A DNA stretch of 64,000 bases from Pseudomonadota bacterium. Lineage in GTDB: Bacteria > Pseudomonadota > Gammaproteobacteria > Steroidobacterales > Woeseiaceae. Both the position numbers and the translations under genes were made by a program. Below are positions 1 through 10,132 of the stretch, in pieces. Where the stretch lies: assembly GCA_022563195.1 (NCBI GenBank), contig JADFNV010000001.1, positions 124,001-188,000 on the forward strand. The letters run 5' to 3'. How positions within the stretch are numbered: position 1 is the stretch's first letter; every line of letters starts with the position of its first letter. The notes beneath the pieces are model-generated. The model did not search any database and had not been told where the DNA came from. It saw nothing but the letters and a program-made list of their open reading frames with translations.

Positions 1-817
1 GCACCTCGTAGAGCTCTTCTCGTGTCTGCATATTGTCGACCGAAGCCGCCTGTGTACCGTCTGCCCGCAACGTTTCGTAAACCTGCATCGCCGCTTTCGC
101 CATAGCGCGAAAGCCGCTCAGTGGATACAAAGTCATGCGCACACCGACGGCCGCAAGTTGCTCCGTCGTGAACAACGGTGTCTTGCCGAATTCAGTCACA
201 TTTGCAAGTACCGGAACCGTAATTACCTCGGCAAACTGCCTGTACTCGTCCAGCGTCGTCAGTGCTTCGGCAAATATCATGTCGGCCCCTGCCGCAACAT
301 ATGCGCCAGCGCGATCCAGCGCCGCTTGCTGACCTTCGACAGAGTAAGCATCGGTTCGCGCCATGATGACGAATTGATCATCATCGCGCCCATCCACGGC
401 CGACTTGATGCGATCACACATTTCTCCGGACGTCACCAGCGCCTTGCCCGGTCGATGTCCACATCGTTTTGCGGCAACCTGATCCTCGATGTGACATCCG
501 GCGGCGCCGGCACGAGCCATCTCGCGAATCGTGCGACCGATCATGAACGCACCACCCCAGCCTGTGTCTGCATCGACAAGCAAGGGCACATCGGTCGCGT
601 AACTGATCCGGCGTATGTCTTCACAGACGTCGTTCAACGTCGTCATCGCAAGGTCCGGCAAGCCAAAGGACGCATTGGCAACGCCCGCGCCAGACAAATA
701 GATCGCCTTGAAACCGGCCCTCTCGGCCAGCAATGCCGCATAGGCGTTGATCGTGCCGACAATTTGTAGCGGCTGCTCTGCCTCGAGCGCCGCGCGGAAT
801 CGTGTCCCTGCACTCAT
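1..817 (-). CDS. prpB: 2-methylisocitrate lyase, 3' end cut by window edge
   Basis: Cleaves 2-methylisocitrate to pyruvate and succinate, the last step of the methylcitrate cycle for propionyl-CoA. About 272 residues are visible of a usual length near 295; the C-terminus lies beyond base 1. The N-terminus reads [20 protein letters not shown], and the metal site [10 protein letters not shown] and catalytic-loop motif KRCGHRP with its cysteine follow, all very close to E. coli PrpB. The closing part PLFTTEQL and [10 protein letters not shown] also matches PrpB rather than oxaloacetate decarboxylases of the same superfamily. The ATG overlaps the acuI stop by four bases, so the two genes are translationally coupled. 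No prpC or acnD is visible; they may lie outside the window. Confidence 0.93.
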   Translation of the reverse strand, partial: MSAGTRFRAALEAEQPLQIVGTINAYAALLAERAGFKAIYLSGAGVANASFGLPDLAMTTLNDVCEDIRRISYATDVPLLVDADTGWGGAFMIGRTIREMARAGAAGCHIEDQVAAKRCGHRPGKALVTSGEMCDRIKSAVDGRDDDQFVIMARTDAYSVEGQQAALDRAGAYVAAGADMIFAEALTTLDEYRQFAEVITVPVLANVTEFGKTPLFTTEQLAAVGVRMTLYPLSGFRAMAKAAMQVYETLRADGTQAASVDNMQTREELYEV

Positions 818-1806
818 CGCTCGATCTTCACAACTGTACGGCCCGTGACATTGCCGTCGATATAGGCCTGGAAATGCTTTGGAAGATCCTCGAATTCGAT
901 GCTCCGGTCGCTGATAGTGTCGAGGTGTCGGGGCTTGAGATCACCACCGATACGCGACCAGACCGCAAGCCGGAGATCACGCGGCGTATCGACCGAATTG
1001 ATGCCGAGCAGACATACTGCTCGCAGAATAAATGGCAGTACTGTCGTTTTCAGCGCCGGGCTTGCTGCGAGGCCGATGCTCGCGATATTGCCACCGTAAT
1101 TCATTGTGCGCGTAAGCCAGGTCAGGTAGTCACCGCCGAGATTGTCGACCGCCCCGGCCCATTGCGTTTTTTCCATCGGCCGCTTACCGAGATCGATATC
1201 GCCTCGCTGCAGAATGCTGCGCGCACCGATACTCTTTAAATATTCTTCCTTGCCGGCCTTGCCGGTCATCGCCACGACTTCGTAACCGCGGCCATCGAGC
1301 ATGTCGATTGCGATGCTGCCAACGCCCCCGGTCGCACCAGTAACGATGACGGGACCGTTTTCGGGCCTCTGACCGTTCTGTTCCATGCGATGAATCGCAA
1401 GCGCCGCTGTGTACCCTGCCGTACCGATCTGCATGACCTCTGCGGCGGACATGCCCTCGGGGATCGGCACCAGAGACGAACTATCAACCCGTGCGTACTC
1501 GGAATAGCCGCCGTCCACCGTCTCACTCAGGCCGCAGCCATTGACCAGCACCGCTGTGCCCGGTTGAAAATCAGCATCGTCGGAGCTAACGACAGTGCCG
1601 GCAAGGTCGATACCACCGTTCAGCGGATAGCGCCGCAATATTCTCGCCGTGCCTGTCGCCGCGAGCGCGTCCTTGTAGTTAATCGTAGAGTGGCTAACCT
1701 TGACGACGACGTTGCCATCGGTGAGCTCATCGATGGACAGCTCTTCAAAACCGGCCCTGATGCTGCCGTCGTCTTCATTAATGCGGTACGCGCGAAATTT
1801 ATCCAT
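814..1806 (-). CDS. acuI: Acryloyl-CoA reductase (YhdH/AcuI-type MDR oxidoreductase)
   Basis: NADPH-dependent medium-chain dehydrogenase that reduces the toxic electrophile acryloyl-CoA to propionyl-CoA. The 330-residue protein has the family's [10 protein letters not shown] motif near residue 43, the nucleotide-binding GATGGVGS at 157-164, and no zinc-ligand pattern, as expected for YhdH/AcuI enzymes. The start at MDKFRAYR is chosen because homologues begin there; an in-frame extension 29 residues upstream reads as non-conserved sequence. It overlaps prpB by ATGA, so the product of this enzyme would feed directly into the methylcitrate pathway. In marine bacteria AcuI is linked to DMSP and acrylate metabolism, but no DMSP lyase is visible here. 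Confidence 0.88.
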   Translation of the reverse strand: MDKFRAYRINEDDGSIRAGFEELSIDELTDGNVVVKVSHSTINYKDALAATGTARILRRYPLNGGIDLAGTVVSSDDADFQPGTAVLVNGCGLSETVDGGYSEYARVDSSSLVPIPEGMSAAEVMQIGTAGYTAALAIHRMEQNGQRPENGPVIVTGATGGVGSIAIDMLDGRGYEVVAMTGKAGKEEYLKSIGARSILQRGDIDLGKRPMEKTQWAGAVDNLGGDYLTWLTRTMNYGGNIASIGLAASPALKTTVLPFILRAVCLLGINSVDTPRDLRLAVWSRIGGDLKPRHLDTISDRSIEFEDLPKHFQAYIDGNVTGRTVVKIER

Positions 1807-1837
1807 TATTGCCTCGCTGATTTTATTTCGGGACAGT

Positions 1838-2791
1838 TTACACTCGTCTATTGAGCCAGACTTCCAGGCCCTGAGTATTGATTTTGATGTCAAAATCGAG
1901 TGTCGACGCCATCATCTCCCGATCACCCTTGTAGCCGTGTTTTAAAAGGCGTCCCGTAATGTACTCGAACATAGTCGCTTGCAGCAATTCTGTGCGGTTC
2001 GCGTCGTCCGCATGCGCGAGCGCCATCGCGACATAGGCGTCGATGCCCTCGTGCATGTCCATGGCAAGCCGGTCGAGATCGCGAACACGGCTGTAGTGCG
2101 TCAGATAAACTTGCTCCGGCTCGAGAGCCATGATGCGGTCCACCGATTTGTGCGCCTCAACGGGATCGAACTGCACCGGTGTCGAGGACGGGAAGATGAA
2201 CTCTCCGGCCGCCGTATCCAGCTCGCGATAAGAAACACCAAAGCTGTCCCCGGTGAAAACACCTTTCGAATTCGGGTCGTGCAGGCAATAGTGATGGCGC
2301 GCATGACCTTCTGTGTAGAAGGCCTGCATCGCACGCCCACAGAGCTCGAACCATTGCCCGTCGTCGGCTACGTCGATGCGACTTGCGTCAATCGGCAGAA
2401 TCTCTCCGTACATTTCCCGCACGAGCTGCTCGCCATACACGGCTACCGTTCCGGCGACAAGCTTGGTCGGATCAATCATGTGCGGTGCTCCGCGTGGGTG
2501 CACGACACATCGCGCGTTCGGCAGTTGTTGCATGAGCAATCCGGCACCGCCGGCATGATCGAGGTGAACGTGTGTCAAAAAAACGAAGTCAACATCCGCA
2601 GCGTCAACGTCTAGCTGCTTAAGTGCGTCAAGCAAAAGGGGCACACTATAGTTTGTACCCGTATCGACGAAGGCGGCGCGGCCACGTTCGACGATCAGGT
2701 GACTGGCATCCAGTAATGACCGCGCGAATTCGGTATCGATAGCGACGATCCCATCGTTGACTCTGGTCGTTTGCGCATGTTGGCTCGGCAT
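1838..2791 (-). CDS. MBL-fold metallo-hydrolase
   Basis: A 317-residue metallo-beta-lactamase-fold protein. The metal site HVHLDHAGG is at residues 74-82; further ligands are likely in GHARHHYC, the aspartate of FTGDSFG and the histidine of YLTHYSR. It resembles the group of MBL hydrolases with a C-terminal helical extension found beside acyl-CoA and thioester metabolism genes, but the substrate cannot be named from the sequence. It lies 31 bases upstream of acuI and 18 bases downstream of the ABC ATPase gene on the same strand, so it may belong to the same transcript. A role as a thioesterase in the acuI-prpB pathway is a guess from position only. Confidence 0.8.
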   Translation of the reverse strand: MPSQHAQTTRVNDGIVAIDTEFARSLLDASHLIVERGRAAFVDTGTNYSVPLLLDALKQLDVDAADVDFVFLTHVHLDHAGGAGLLMQQLPNARCVVHPRGAPHMIDPTKLVAGTVAVYGEQLVREMYGEILPIDASRIDVADDGQWFELCGRAMQAFYTEGHARHHYCLHDPNSKGVFTGDSFGVSYRELDTAAGEFIFPSSTPVQFDPVEAHKSVDRIMALEPEQVYLTHYSRVRDLDRLAMDMHEGIDAYVAMALAHADDANRTELLQATMFEYITGRLLKHGYKGDREMMASTLDFDIKINTQGLEVWLNRRV

Positions 2792-2809
2792 TGGGTCTCC
2801 AGGTTGGGG

Positions 2810-4567
2810 TCAGGCGAACGACGGGTTAATCTCCTCGGCCCGATGGCAGGCGACCATCGTGCCATTAACGATTCGCGGTAACGGCAACTCAGCCCTGCAG
2901 ATGTCCTTCGCAAAACGGCAGCGTGGATGAAACGCGCATCCTGACGGCGGTGATAGAATCGACGACACCTCACCTGACAGCGACACCGTGCCGCCTGCCG
3001 CAGCAGGATCGGGCACTGGTACGGCATCGAGTAGCGCTTTTGTATAAGGGTGTTGGGCGCGACTGTAAAGCGCGGCGCAATCGGCAAGCTCGACGAGCCT
3101 GCCCATGTACATGACCAGCACCCGGTGACTGATGGCGCGGACAACCGCCAGATCATGCGTGATGAATACAATCGCGAGGCCGCTGTCTTTCTGCGCATCC
3201 CGCAGCAGAGCAAGAATCTGTTTGCGCACCGATCCATCGAGTGCCGCAACAGCCTCGTCGCATACGAGTACCTTTGGCTTTAGAATCAGCGCCCGGGCAA
3301 TAGCGACGCGCTGAGCTTGCCCGCCCGACAGTTCATGTGGAAACCGGGCCAGGTAGCTTTTGTCCAGTCCGACCCTGCCCAGTATCGCCTCGACCTGTTT
3401 CTGCCGCTCCTCGCTCGACAGACCACGCTCGTGTACGCGCAGCGGTTCATCGACAATAGTCGCGACGCGCATCTGTGGATTCAATGAACCAAGCGGATCC
3501 TGAAATACCAGTTGCAGGTCCCGTCGCACCGCGATCGTCCTGAACTGCGCCAGGCCGGCAAGTTCCTCGCCACAAAACAGCACCCGGCCCGACTGCAACG
3601 GCACAAGACCTAATGCTGCCCGGACGAGACTCGACTTGCCCGATCCCGATTCGCCGACGACGGCGACCGTCTCACCAGCACGGACCGACAAGCTCAGCTC
3701 GTGAACGGCTTGCAGGCTGTCGCCATTACGTTCGTTATAGCTCACCGAGACATTGCACAGCTTGAGCACTTCGTTTCCCGCCACTGCTGACAGAACATCA
3801 CCACGATCAAGCCGTAGCGCGGCATCAATCAACGCCGCTGTGTGCTCGTGCTGCGGACTCGCGAATACATCAACTGTCGTTCCGGACTCAACCAGCCGGC
3901 CTTGCTCCAGCACCAGCATGCGCTCGCAATGCCCGGCGATGATGCCGAGATCGTGTGTGATCAGAAGCAGTGTCGTGTCGCGACGAATTTCCTCCAGCAA
4001 CTCGAGCACTTGTGCCTGCACCGTCACATCCAGAGCACTTGTCGGCTCATCGGCGATCAGCAATTCCGGCGCCGCGATCAACGCCGATGCAATCATTGCT
4101 CGCTGGCGCATGCCGCCCGACAGCTGGTGCGGATAGGCGTGGAACTGCCTCTCGGGATCGGGCAGGCCGACGCGGCGCAGCATGTTCAGAACGAGCGCGT
4201 CTGCTTCCTTGCCGAAAGCGAGCTGGTGTGTGACCAGGATGAGTCGCAGTTGCGCGCCGATGCGCACAAAAGGATTCAACGCCTGCATAGGATCCTGGAA
4301 CACCATCGCCACGTGCCGCGCCCTGAGGCCGTTCAGCGTTTTCTCGCTCGCCCCCAGCACCTCGGTACCCTTAAGCAATACGCTGCCGTTGGTGACTGCG
4401 TTACCCGGCAACAAACCGAGAACAGCCAGCGCCGTCTGCGATTTTCCCGAACCCGATTCCCCGACCAGGCCAACCGACTCGCCTGCCTCAATTGCAAAGC
4501 TCAGGTCGCGGACGACCTCGCTATCGCCATATCGAATCGTCAGTCCCTCGACTTGTAACAGGCTCAT
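2810..4567 (-). CDS. Oligopeptide ABC importer, fused double ATPase (DppD-DppF type)
   Basis: Two complete ABC domains in one 585-residue chain energise the importer encoded upstream. The first domain has Walker A GESGSGKS at 36-43, signature LSGGMRQR and Walker B LLIADEPTSALD. The second repeats GESGSGKSS and LSGGQAQR, with a Walker B VLVCDEAVAALD that has alanine where proline is usual. The cysteine-bearing C-terminal motif GCAFHPRCRFAKDIC is that of oligopeptide-family ATPases. The start at MSLLQVEG overlaps the preceding permease stop by ATGA; a longer in-frame reading adds 34 non-conserved residues. Fused double ATPases are typical of Yej- and Dpp-like systems in proteobacteria. Confidence 0.92.
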   Translation of the reverse strand: MSLLQVEGLTIRYGDSEVVRDLSFAIEAGESVGLVGESGSGKSQTALAVLGLLPGNAVTNGSVLLKGTEVLGASEKTLNGLRARHVAMVFQDPMQALNPFVRIGAQLRLILVTHQLAFGKEADALVLNMLRRVGLPDPERQFHAYPHQLSGGMRQRAMIASALIAAPELLIADEPTSALDVTVQAQVLELLEEIRRDTTLLLITHDLGIIAGHCERMLVLEQGRLVESGTTVDVFASPQHEHTAALIDAALRLDRGDVLSAVAGNEVLKLCNVSVSYNERNGDSLQAVHELSLSVRAGETVAVVGESGSGKSSLVRAALGLVPLQSGRVLFCGEELAGLAQFRTIAVRRDLQLVFQDPLGSLNPQMRVATIVDEPLRVHERGLSSEERQKQVEAILGRVGLDKSYLARFPHELSGGQAQRVAIARALILKPKVLVCDEAVAALDGSVRKQILALLRDAQKDSGLAIVFITHDLAVVRAISHRVLVMYMGRLVELADCAALYSRAQHPYTKALLDAVPVPDPAAAGGTVSLSGEVSSILSPPSGCAFHPRCRFAKDICRAELPLPRIVNGTMVACHRAEEINPSFA

Positions 4568-5409
4568 GATGTGTGCCTGGCGTCGAATACGTCGCGCATT
4601 GCATCGCCGAGAAAGTTGCAGCAAAACAGGATCGACGCGAGCAGTGCCGCCGGAATCAGCAGCATCCACGACGCGCCCTCCATGTGGTTGACGCCCGCAT
4701 TGACAAGGGCTCCCAACGACGTCTGCGGTTCCTGGATGCCGAGACCGAGGAAACTCAGAAACGACTCAACCAGTATCGCCTGAGGAATTGTCAGAGTGAC
4801 ATAGACGATGACGATACCGAGCAGGTTGGGCGCGATGTGACGAAAGATGATTCGCGGTGAGGACACGCCGGTCACTCGTGCAGCCGCAACGAACTCGCGC
4901 TCTCGCAAACTCAGCGTCTGGCCGCGCACTATTCGCGCCATGTCGAGCCAGTTGATCGCTCCAATCGCGACAAATATCAGTAGAATATTCCGCTCAAATG
5001 CGACCATGAGCAAGATGACGAAGAAGATAAATGGCAATGCATAAAGTGTGTCGACGAAGCGCATCATGACGGCGTCTACCCGGCCACCGACAAACCCCGC
5101 GACAGCGCCATATATGACACCAATGACGAGACTGACCGCACTCGCAACAACCGCGATCAGTATCGTCACCTGTACGCCGAGCATCGATCGCACGAACAAG
5201 TCGCGACCGAGATCATCCGTACCGAATACTTGCATATCGGTGATGGTCGGGGGGCTTAGCAAATTATCGAAGTCTGTCTGCAGGTAATCGTTCGGGCTGA
5301 CCAGTGGACCGACAAAAGCGACGACGACGAGGCCGAGGAGCAGCCCACCACAAATCATGGCCGTGCCATTTTGTCGCAATCGGTGCCACGTGCCGGCCAG
5401 TGACGTCAT
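4564..5409 (-). CDS. Dipeptide/oligopeptide ABC permease (DppC type)
   Basis: Inner-membrane subunit of the peptide importer, 281 residues with about six membrane helices. It carries the DppC-type N-terminal region with the GTDDLGRDLF motif and the cytoplasmic coupling loop AARVTGVSSPRIIFRHIAPN, followed by ESFLSFLGLGIQEP, both diagnostic of the OppC/DppC family. It overlaps the DppB-like gene by four bases upstream and the ATPase by four bases downstream, so all three are translationally coupled. Peptide specificity cannot be read from the permease. Confidence 0.92.
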   Translation of the reverse strand: MTSLAGTWHRLRQNGTAMICGGLLLGLVVVAFVGPLVSPNDYLQTDFDNLLSPPTITDMQVFGTDDLGRDLFVRSMLGVQVTILIAVVASAVSLVIGVIYGAVAGFVGGRVDAVMMRFVDTLYALPFIFFVILLMVAFERNILLIFVAIGAINWLDMARIVRGQTLSLREREFVAAARVTGVSSPRIIFRHIAPNLLGIVIVYVTLTIPQAILVESFLSFLGLGIQEPQTSLGALVNAGVNHMEGASWMLLIPAALLASILFCCNFLGDAMRDVFDARHTS

Positions 5410-6329
5410 CGCTGGCGAACTCTTGGGTCGATCACTGCGTAGAGAATGTCGACCACCAGGTTTAACAAGACGATTAATGTCGCGTAAAAGATAACGATGC
5501 CCATCACAAGCGTGTAGTCGCGATTCAACGCGCCACGAACGAAGAGCTGACCCAGGCCGGGAATGCCGAATATTTCTTCAACCACCACGGAACCCGTCAA
5601 AATGGCAGCGATCGCCGGACCCATATAGGATATTACCGGGAGCATCGCTGGCCTGAGCGCGTGATAACGCACGATCGCAATCGTGCCCAGACCCTGTGCG
5701 CGAGCCGTCCTGATGAAGTCGCTGGCCAGTACATCGATCATGCTCGCACGGGTCAGTCGTGCGATGTAAGCGATCTGCGGCAATGCCAGCGCAATGACAG
5801 GCAACAAAAAGCGTGCGCCACCTGCGTTACCACTCCAGCCTGCCGGCAACCACTGCAGGTACACGGCAAGTACCAATACCAGCACAGGTGCAACCACAAA
5901 CACCGGGATAGAAATTCCCGTCATCGCAAGGGCCATGACGGCTCGATCAAGCGCTGTGTTTTTACGCAACGCCGCCGATGTGCCGGCCGTCACGCCGACG
6001 ATCACCGAGAGCAGCATCGCCATTGTCCCGAGCTGCAGCGACAACGGAATCGCGCCGCCGATCAGCTCGCTGACGGTGTGATCCCGATAGCTGTAAGAGG
6101 GGCCGAGGTCGCCTTGGACAACGCCGCCAAGGTAGCGCAAGAATTGCCGATGAAGTGCTTCATCGAGATGATACTTTTTCGCAATATTCGCTTCGATCTC
6201 GGGCGGCAGTACGCGTTCGTCGTCAAACGGTCCGCCCGGCGCAGCATGCACCATCAAAAAAGCGAGAACAATTACCAACAGCAGCGTCGGAATTGCACCC
6301 AGCACTCGAAGCAAGGTGTAGCGCAGCAA
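5406..6329 (-). CDS. Dipeptide/oligopeptide ABC permease (DppB type)
   Basis: First permease subunit, 307 residues, with the N-terminal helix LLRVLGAIPTLLLVIVLAF, a periplasmic stretch and the coupling loop FIRTARAQGLGTIAIVRYHA, then EEIFGIPGLGQLF, all typical of OppB/DppB. The only plausible start is TTG, preceded by GGA seven bases upstream; the frame is open further up but overlaps the binding-protein gene. The gene lies 20 bases after the binding-protein gene, forming a standard binding protein, permease B, permease C, ATPase order. Confidence 0.9.
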   Translation of the reverse strand: MLRYTLLRVLGAIPTLLLVIVLAFLMVHAAPGGPFDDERVLPPEIEANIAKKYHLDEALHRQFLRYLGGVVQGDLGPSYSYRDHTVSELIGGAIPLSLQLGTMAMLLSVIVGVTAGTSAALRKNTALDRAVMALAMTGISIPVFVVAPVLVLVLAVYLQWLPAGWSGNAGGARFLLPVIALALPQIAYIARLTRASMIDVLASDFIRTARAQGLGTIAIVRYHALRPAMLPVISYMGPAIAAILTGSVVVEEIFGIPGLGQLFVRGALNRDYTLVMGIVIFYATLIVLLNLVVDILYAVIDPRVRQR

Positions 6330-6349
6330 AGCGTTATCCAGTTCTGAGA

Positions 6350-7966
6350 CTAGTCTGTTGCGAGACTCAGATGCTGACTGTAATGATAATCCAGCACGTT
6401 GTCTCCCCAGCCAGAAACCTGAGGGCTGACGAGATGTTTGCTGACGTAGAAATACAGCGGTATGACCGGGTGATCGGCGAGCAGCACGCGCTCGGCCTCT
6501 TCGAGGTACACGCGCCGCAGCTTCGGATCGGTCTGCTCGGCAGCCGAAAGCATCAGCTCATCGTACTCGTCGCTGGCATAACGCGGCATGTTAGCGGGGT
6601 TACCGCCCTGCAGTATGTTGAGAAAAGTGTGTGCATCATTGTAATCACCGATCCAGCTCGAGCGAAATACCTGCGTCACCTCCGCTTCGCGCATATTGGA
6701 CAGCAACACCTGAAACTCTTCGTTGATGAGCGTCACCTCTGCACCGAGAACCTCGCGCCACATTGACTGAACGGCGAGTGCAATGCGTTGTTGCGTGTCC
6801 GACGTGTTGTAACGGAGCTCGAACTGCGCGGGATTTTCCGCACCGTAGCCCGCCTCGCGATACAGCCGTCTTGCTCTTGCGTTGCGCTCTTCCTGGCTTA
6901 GGTCCGCATAATTGAAGCGTCGCGGCTCGTAGTTATCGATTCCCGCCGGTACCCAGCTGTAGGCTGGAGCCTCGCCGCGACCCGTGATCTTTTCGACGAG
7001 AACATCGCGATCGATTGCCATCGACAAGGCCTGGCGAAGTTGCGGGCTATCCCTGAATGGCGGTTTGCTCAGGTTAAAGCCGTAGTAGTACACGCCCAGG
7101 TACGACGCTACACGCAGTTCATCTGGGCGGTCTTCGCGAATCCGTTCGAAACTCTCCGGCGGAACAATTTCAGTAACGTGAATCTCCCCGGCGCGATAGC
7201 GATTGAGCTCGGTCATCGGCTGGGTCAGGACGTGATAATTCACAGCATCAATCGCAGTTTCCGCGTTATTCCAGTACTGCTCATTGCGGCTGAGCTTGAG
7301 CATCGAGGCCGGCTCCCACACATCAAGCTTGTAGGCGCCGTTCGATAACAGATTGCCGGAACGTGTGAACGAGTCACCATGTTCTGCGATCGAATCCGGA
7401 TTGACCGGGAACGTACTTGGATATGTCAGCAGCGCAAGAAAGTACGGTGTGGGCCGCAACAGCCGGATAATCAGCGTTTGATCATCTTTTGCTTCGACCG
7501 CGAGCGCCGATGGCTCCATCTCGCCCGACGAAATGGCACGCGCATTTTCAATGTCAGCGATAAGGTGTGCATTGAATGCCGCTGTCGCCGGGTCGACGAG
7601 TCGGCGCAGACTGAATACGAAGTGCGGCGCCGTCAACGCCTCGCCATTCGACCAGCGCGCATCGGAGCGGATATAAAAAGTGTAGGTAAGTCCGTCGTCA
7701 GAAATTGTCCACCTGTTGGCTGCTGCTGGAATCAACTCGCCCGTCGCGGTGTAGCCAGCCAGGCCTTCGCCGATGTCGCGTAATACCTCTCCCGCCTGCA
7801 CGCTGCGCATCTTGTGCGGATCCAGGGACTCGGGGTCGGTGGACAGTCCGCGATTCAGTGTAGTAATCGCCGGCAAAGAATTATCAGGGCCCTCATAGGA
7901 GTAAAGGGCGACGGCCACGATCGCGAAAGTTGCAAGTGCAATCAACACATTACGACTGATATTCAT
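6350..7966 (-). CDS. Peptide ABC transporter substrate-binding protein (OppA/DppA family)
   Basis: Periplasmic binding protein of 538 residues, solute-binding family 5. A single hydrophobic N-terminal segment (about residues 8-24) without a lipobox cysteine suggests a Sec signal peptide or membrane anchor. Family landmarks are LSTDPESLDPHK, RWSNGEALTAPHFVFSLRR, and IPLYFYVSKHLVSP near the end, close to E. coli OppA. First gene of the importer operon, 82 bases downstream of mnmG. With the POT carrier at 56747-58264 and the many exported peptidases it points to peptides as a nutrient source. Confidence 0.9.
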   Translation of the reverse strand: MNISRNVLIALATFAIVAVALYSYEGPDNSLPAITTLNRGLSTDPESLDPHKMRSVQAGEVLRDIGEGLAGYTATGELIPAAANRWTISDDGLTYTFYIRSDARWSNGEALTAPHFVFSLRRLVDPATAAFNAHLIADIENARAISSGEMEPSALAVEAKDDQTLIIRLLRPTPYFLALLTYPSTFPVNPDSIAEHGDSFTRSGNLLSNGAYKLDVWEPASMLKLSRNEQYWNNAETAIDAVNYHVLTQPMTELNRYRAGEIHVTEIVPPESFERIREDRPDELRVASYLGVYYYGFNLSKPPFRDSPQLRQALSMAIDRDVLVEKITGRGEAPAYSWVPAGIDNYEPRRFNYADLSQEERNARARRLYREAGYGAENPAQFELRYNTSDTQQRIALAVQSMWREVLGAEVTLINEEFQVLLSNMREAEVTQVFRSSWIGDYNDAHTFLNILQGGNPANMPRYASDEYDELMLSAAEQTDPKLRRVYLEEAERVLLADHPVIPLYFYVSKHLVSPQVSGWGDNVLDYHYSQHLSLATD

Positions 7967-8048
7967 GGCAGTTCTTCGCGATCAGGATGCGCGGAAGGAT
8001 ACACGATTCGCTGCCGGGTGCGATGTTGCTCATCGCAAGCCCGAGCAT

Positions 8049-9950
8049 TTACGCCGATCTGCGCAGCTGCCGTTTCTTCAGGTGAACAAGCAATATCGAA
8101 ACCGTGGACGGCGTCACACCTTCGAGTCGCGACGCCTGTCCAAGCGTCACGGGGCGCGATGACGACAGTCGCTGTCGCGCCTCGTTCGACAATCCATCAA
8201 CCACTGCGTAATTAATGTCTTCGGGCAGTCGCAGTAGCTCCTGCTTCGCGTGTTTCGCGATCTCGCGCTGTTGCCGTTCGATGTAACCCGCGTACTTCAC
8301 CTCGACTTCAAGCTGTAACTCAATTTGCTCGCGCAGTTCATCGTGCGCGGCGTTGTGCGAATTCGAGTCGCCAACCATCGATAGCCCCGCAATATCGGCA
8401 TAGCCAAGCTCCGGACGCTTGAGCAGGTCAGCCGCCGCACTTTCGCGCTGTAAGGGCTGCCCGAGCAGCGCTATATCCGCCTCGGTCATGTCGACAGGTT
8501 TGACGACGATGCCCGCAAGGCGTTCTCGCTCGCGAGCGACCGCTTCACGCTTGGTGTCGAACGCAGCCCACCGCGTATCGTCGACGATGCCGAGATCGCG
8601 CCCAATCGGCGTCAGCCGCAGATCCGCATTGTCTTCGCGCAGCATCAGGCGATATTCGGCGCGGCTCGTAAACATCCGATACGGTTCGCTAACGCCGCGC
8701 GTAACGAGGTCGTCAACCAGCACGCCAATATAAGCCTCGTGGCGCTGCGGAACCCACTGTTCTTTTTCCGCGGCCCGTCGGGCCGCATTGATGCCCGCCA
8801 GCAACCCTTGTGCGGCCGCCTCCTCATAACCCGTCGTGCCATTAATCTGCCCGGCAAAATAAAGTCCTGCGACCGACCTGGTCTCGAGAGTCGGCTTCAG
8901 GTCGCGTGGGTCGAAGTAGTCGTATTCAATCGCATAGCCGGGCTGCGTGATGTCCGCAATCTCGAAGCCGCGAATCGAACGTACGAATCGAAGCTGCGTT
9001 TCGTAAGGCAGGCTCGTCGAGATTCCGTTCGGGTAAATCGTGTTCGAATTCAGGCCTTCGGGCTCGACAAATATCTGGTGCGATACTTTGTCTGCAAAAC
9101 GCACGATCTTATCCTCGACCGACGGGCAATAGCGCGGGCCGATGCCCTCGATGATTCCCGCATACATCGGCGATTGATCGAGTGCGCCGCGAATTATGTC
9201 GTGCGTTTTTTCGTTGGTCTTCGTGATGTGACAGGAGACCTGCTCGGGATGATCGCTGCGTCGCCCCAGGAATGAAAATACCGGCCTGGGATCGTCGCCC
9301 TGCTGCTCGACCATCGCATCGAAGTCGAGCGTTCGGCCATCGAGCCTGGGCGGTGTTCCGGTCTTTAGCCGCGCAACGCGAAACGGCAATTCGCGCAAGC
9401 GCTTCGCCAGGCGACTCGACGCTGCATCGCCAACGCGACCGCCGGCTTTCTCGGTGTGCCCGATTAGAATTCTTCCGCCTAAAAATGTACCCACCGTCAA
9501 CACGATGGCCACAGCGCGAAATTTCAGGCCCTGTGCCGTCACGACTCCCATGGCCCGTCCATTCTCGATGATCAGATCCTCGACCAAGTGCTCCGAGATC
9601 GACAGCTTCGGCTCGCTCTCCAGAATGTTGCGGATAGCGCTTTTATACAGTTCGCGATCGGCCTGAGCCCGGGTGGCCCGCACTGCTGGGCCCTTGCTCG
9701 CATTGAGCGTACGAAACTGAATACCTGCACGATCGATGGCCGTCGCCATAGCGCCGCCTAGCGCATCGATCTCCTTTGTCAGGTGACCTTTGCCGATGCC
9801 GCCAATCGCCGGATTACAACTCATCTGTCCCAGCGTCGATATTTTCTGCGTGATCAATAGCGTCCGCGCGCCCGCACGTGCGGCAGCCAGGGAGGCTTCC
9901 GTACCGGCGTGACCGCCACCGATCACTATGACATCGTAAGGTTTTGGCAT
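8049..9950 (-). CDS. mnmG: tRNA U34 carboxymethylaminomethyl modification enzyme, FAD subunit
   Basis: MnmG (GidA), 633 residues, works with MnmE to put the cmnm5 group on uridine 34 of certain tRNAs. The FAD-binding [10 protein letters not shown] begins at residue 11, and the family motifs [45 protein letters not shown] and FTSRAEYRL are all present. The C-terminal helical domain ends in [17 protein letters not shown]. The usual downstream rsmG-parA-parB genes are absent; a peptide importer follows instead. It is separated from its partner gene mnmE by about 6.6 kb of inserted exporter and peptidase genes. Confidence 0.98.
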   Translation of the reverse strand: MPKPYDVIVIGGGHAGTEASLAAARAGARTLLITQKISTLGQMSCNPAIGGIGKGHLTKEIDALGGAMATAIDRAGIQFRTLNASKGPAVRATRAQADRELYKSAIRNILESEPKLSISEHLVEDLIIENGRAMGVVTAQGLKFRAVAIVLTVGTFLGGRILIGHTEKAGGRVGDAASSRLAKRLRELPFRVARLKTGTPPRLDGRTLDFDAMVEQQGDDPRPVFSFLGRRSDHPEQVSCHITKTNEKTHDIIRGALDQSPMYAGIIEGIGPRYCPSVEDKIVRFADKVSHQIFVEPEGLNSNTIYPNGISTSLPYETQLRFVRSIRGFEIADITQPGYAIEYDYFDPRDLKPTLETRSVAGLYFAGQINGTTGYEEAAAQGLLAGINAARRAAEKEQWVPQRHEAYIGVLVDDLVTRGVSEPYRMFTSRAEYRLMLREDNADLRLTPIGRDLGIVDDTRWAAFDTKREAVARERERLAGIVVKPVDMTEADIALLGQPLQRESAAADLLKRPELGYADIAGLSMVGDSNSHNAAHDELREQIELQLEVEVKYAGYIERQQREIAKHAKQELLRLPEDINYAVVDGLSNEARQRLSSSRPVTLGQASRLEGVTPSTVSILLVHLKKRQLRRSA

Positions 9951-10132
9951 TGATCAAAAAGTGCGCATGTTTTGGAGATCAGGGCGGCGCATTTTAATCG
10001 TTGCTTGCAGCAGTCGCCAGCGAATTCGACACAAACTGGATTGATTGTGATCCGTCGATGCGTGCCGTTGTCCTTTACTTAACTGTGCTATGTCGACAAG
10101 ATAGCGCCGCTTAACTGACTCGCAGAGCTTTG

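Noticed and set aside
158..1239. Long plus-strand reading frames opposite prpB and acuI
   Set aside because: They are shadows: the minus strand has full-length PrpB and AcuI matches, and the plus-strand products have no recognisable motif or ribosome site.
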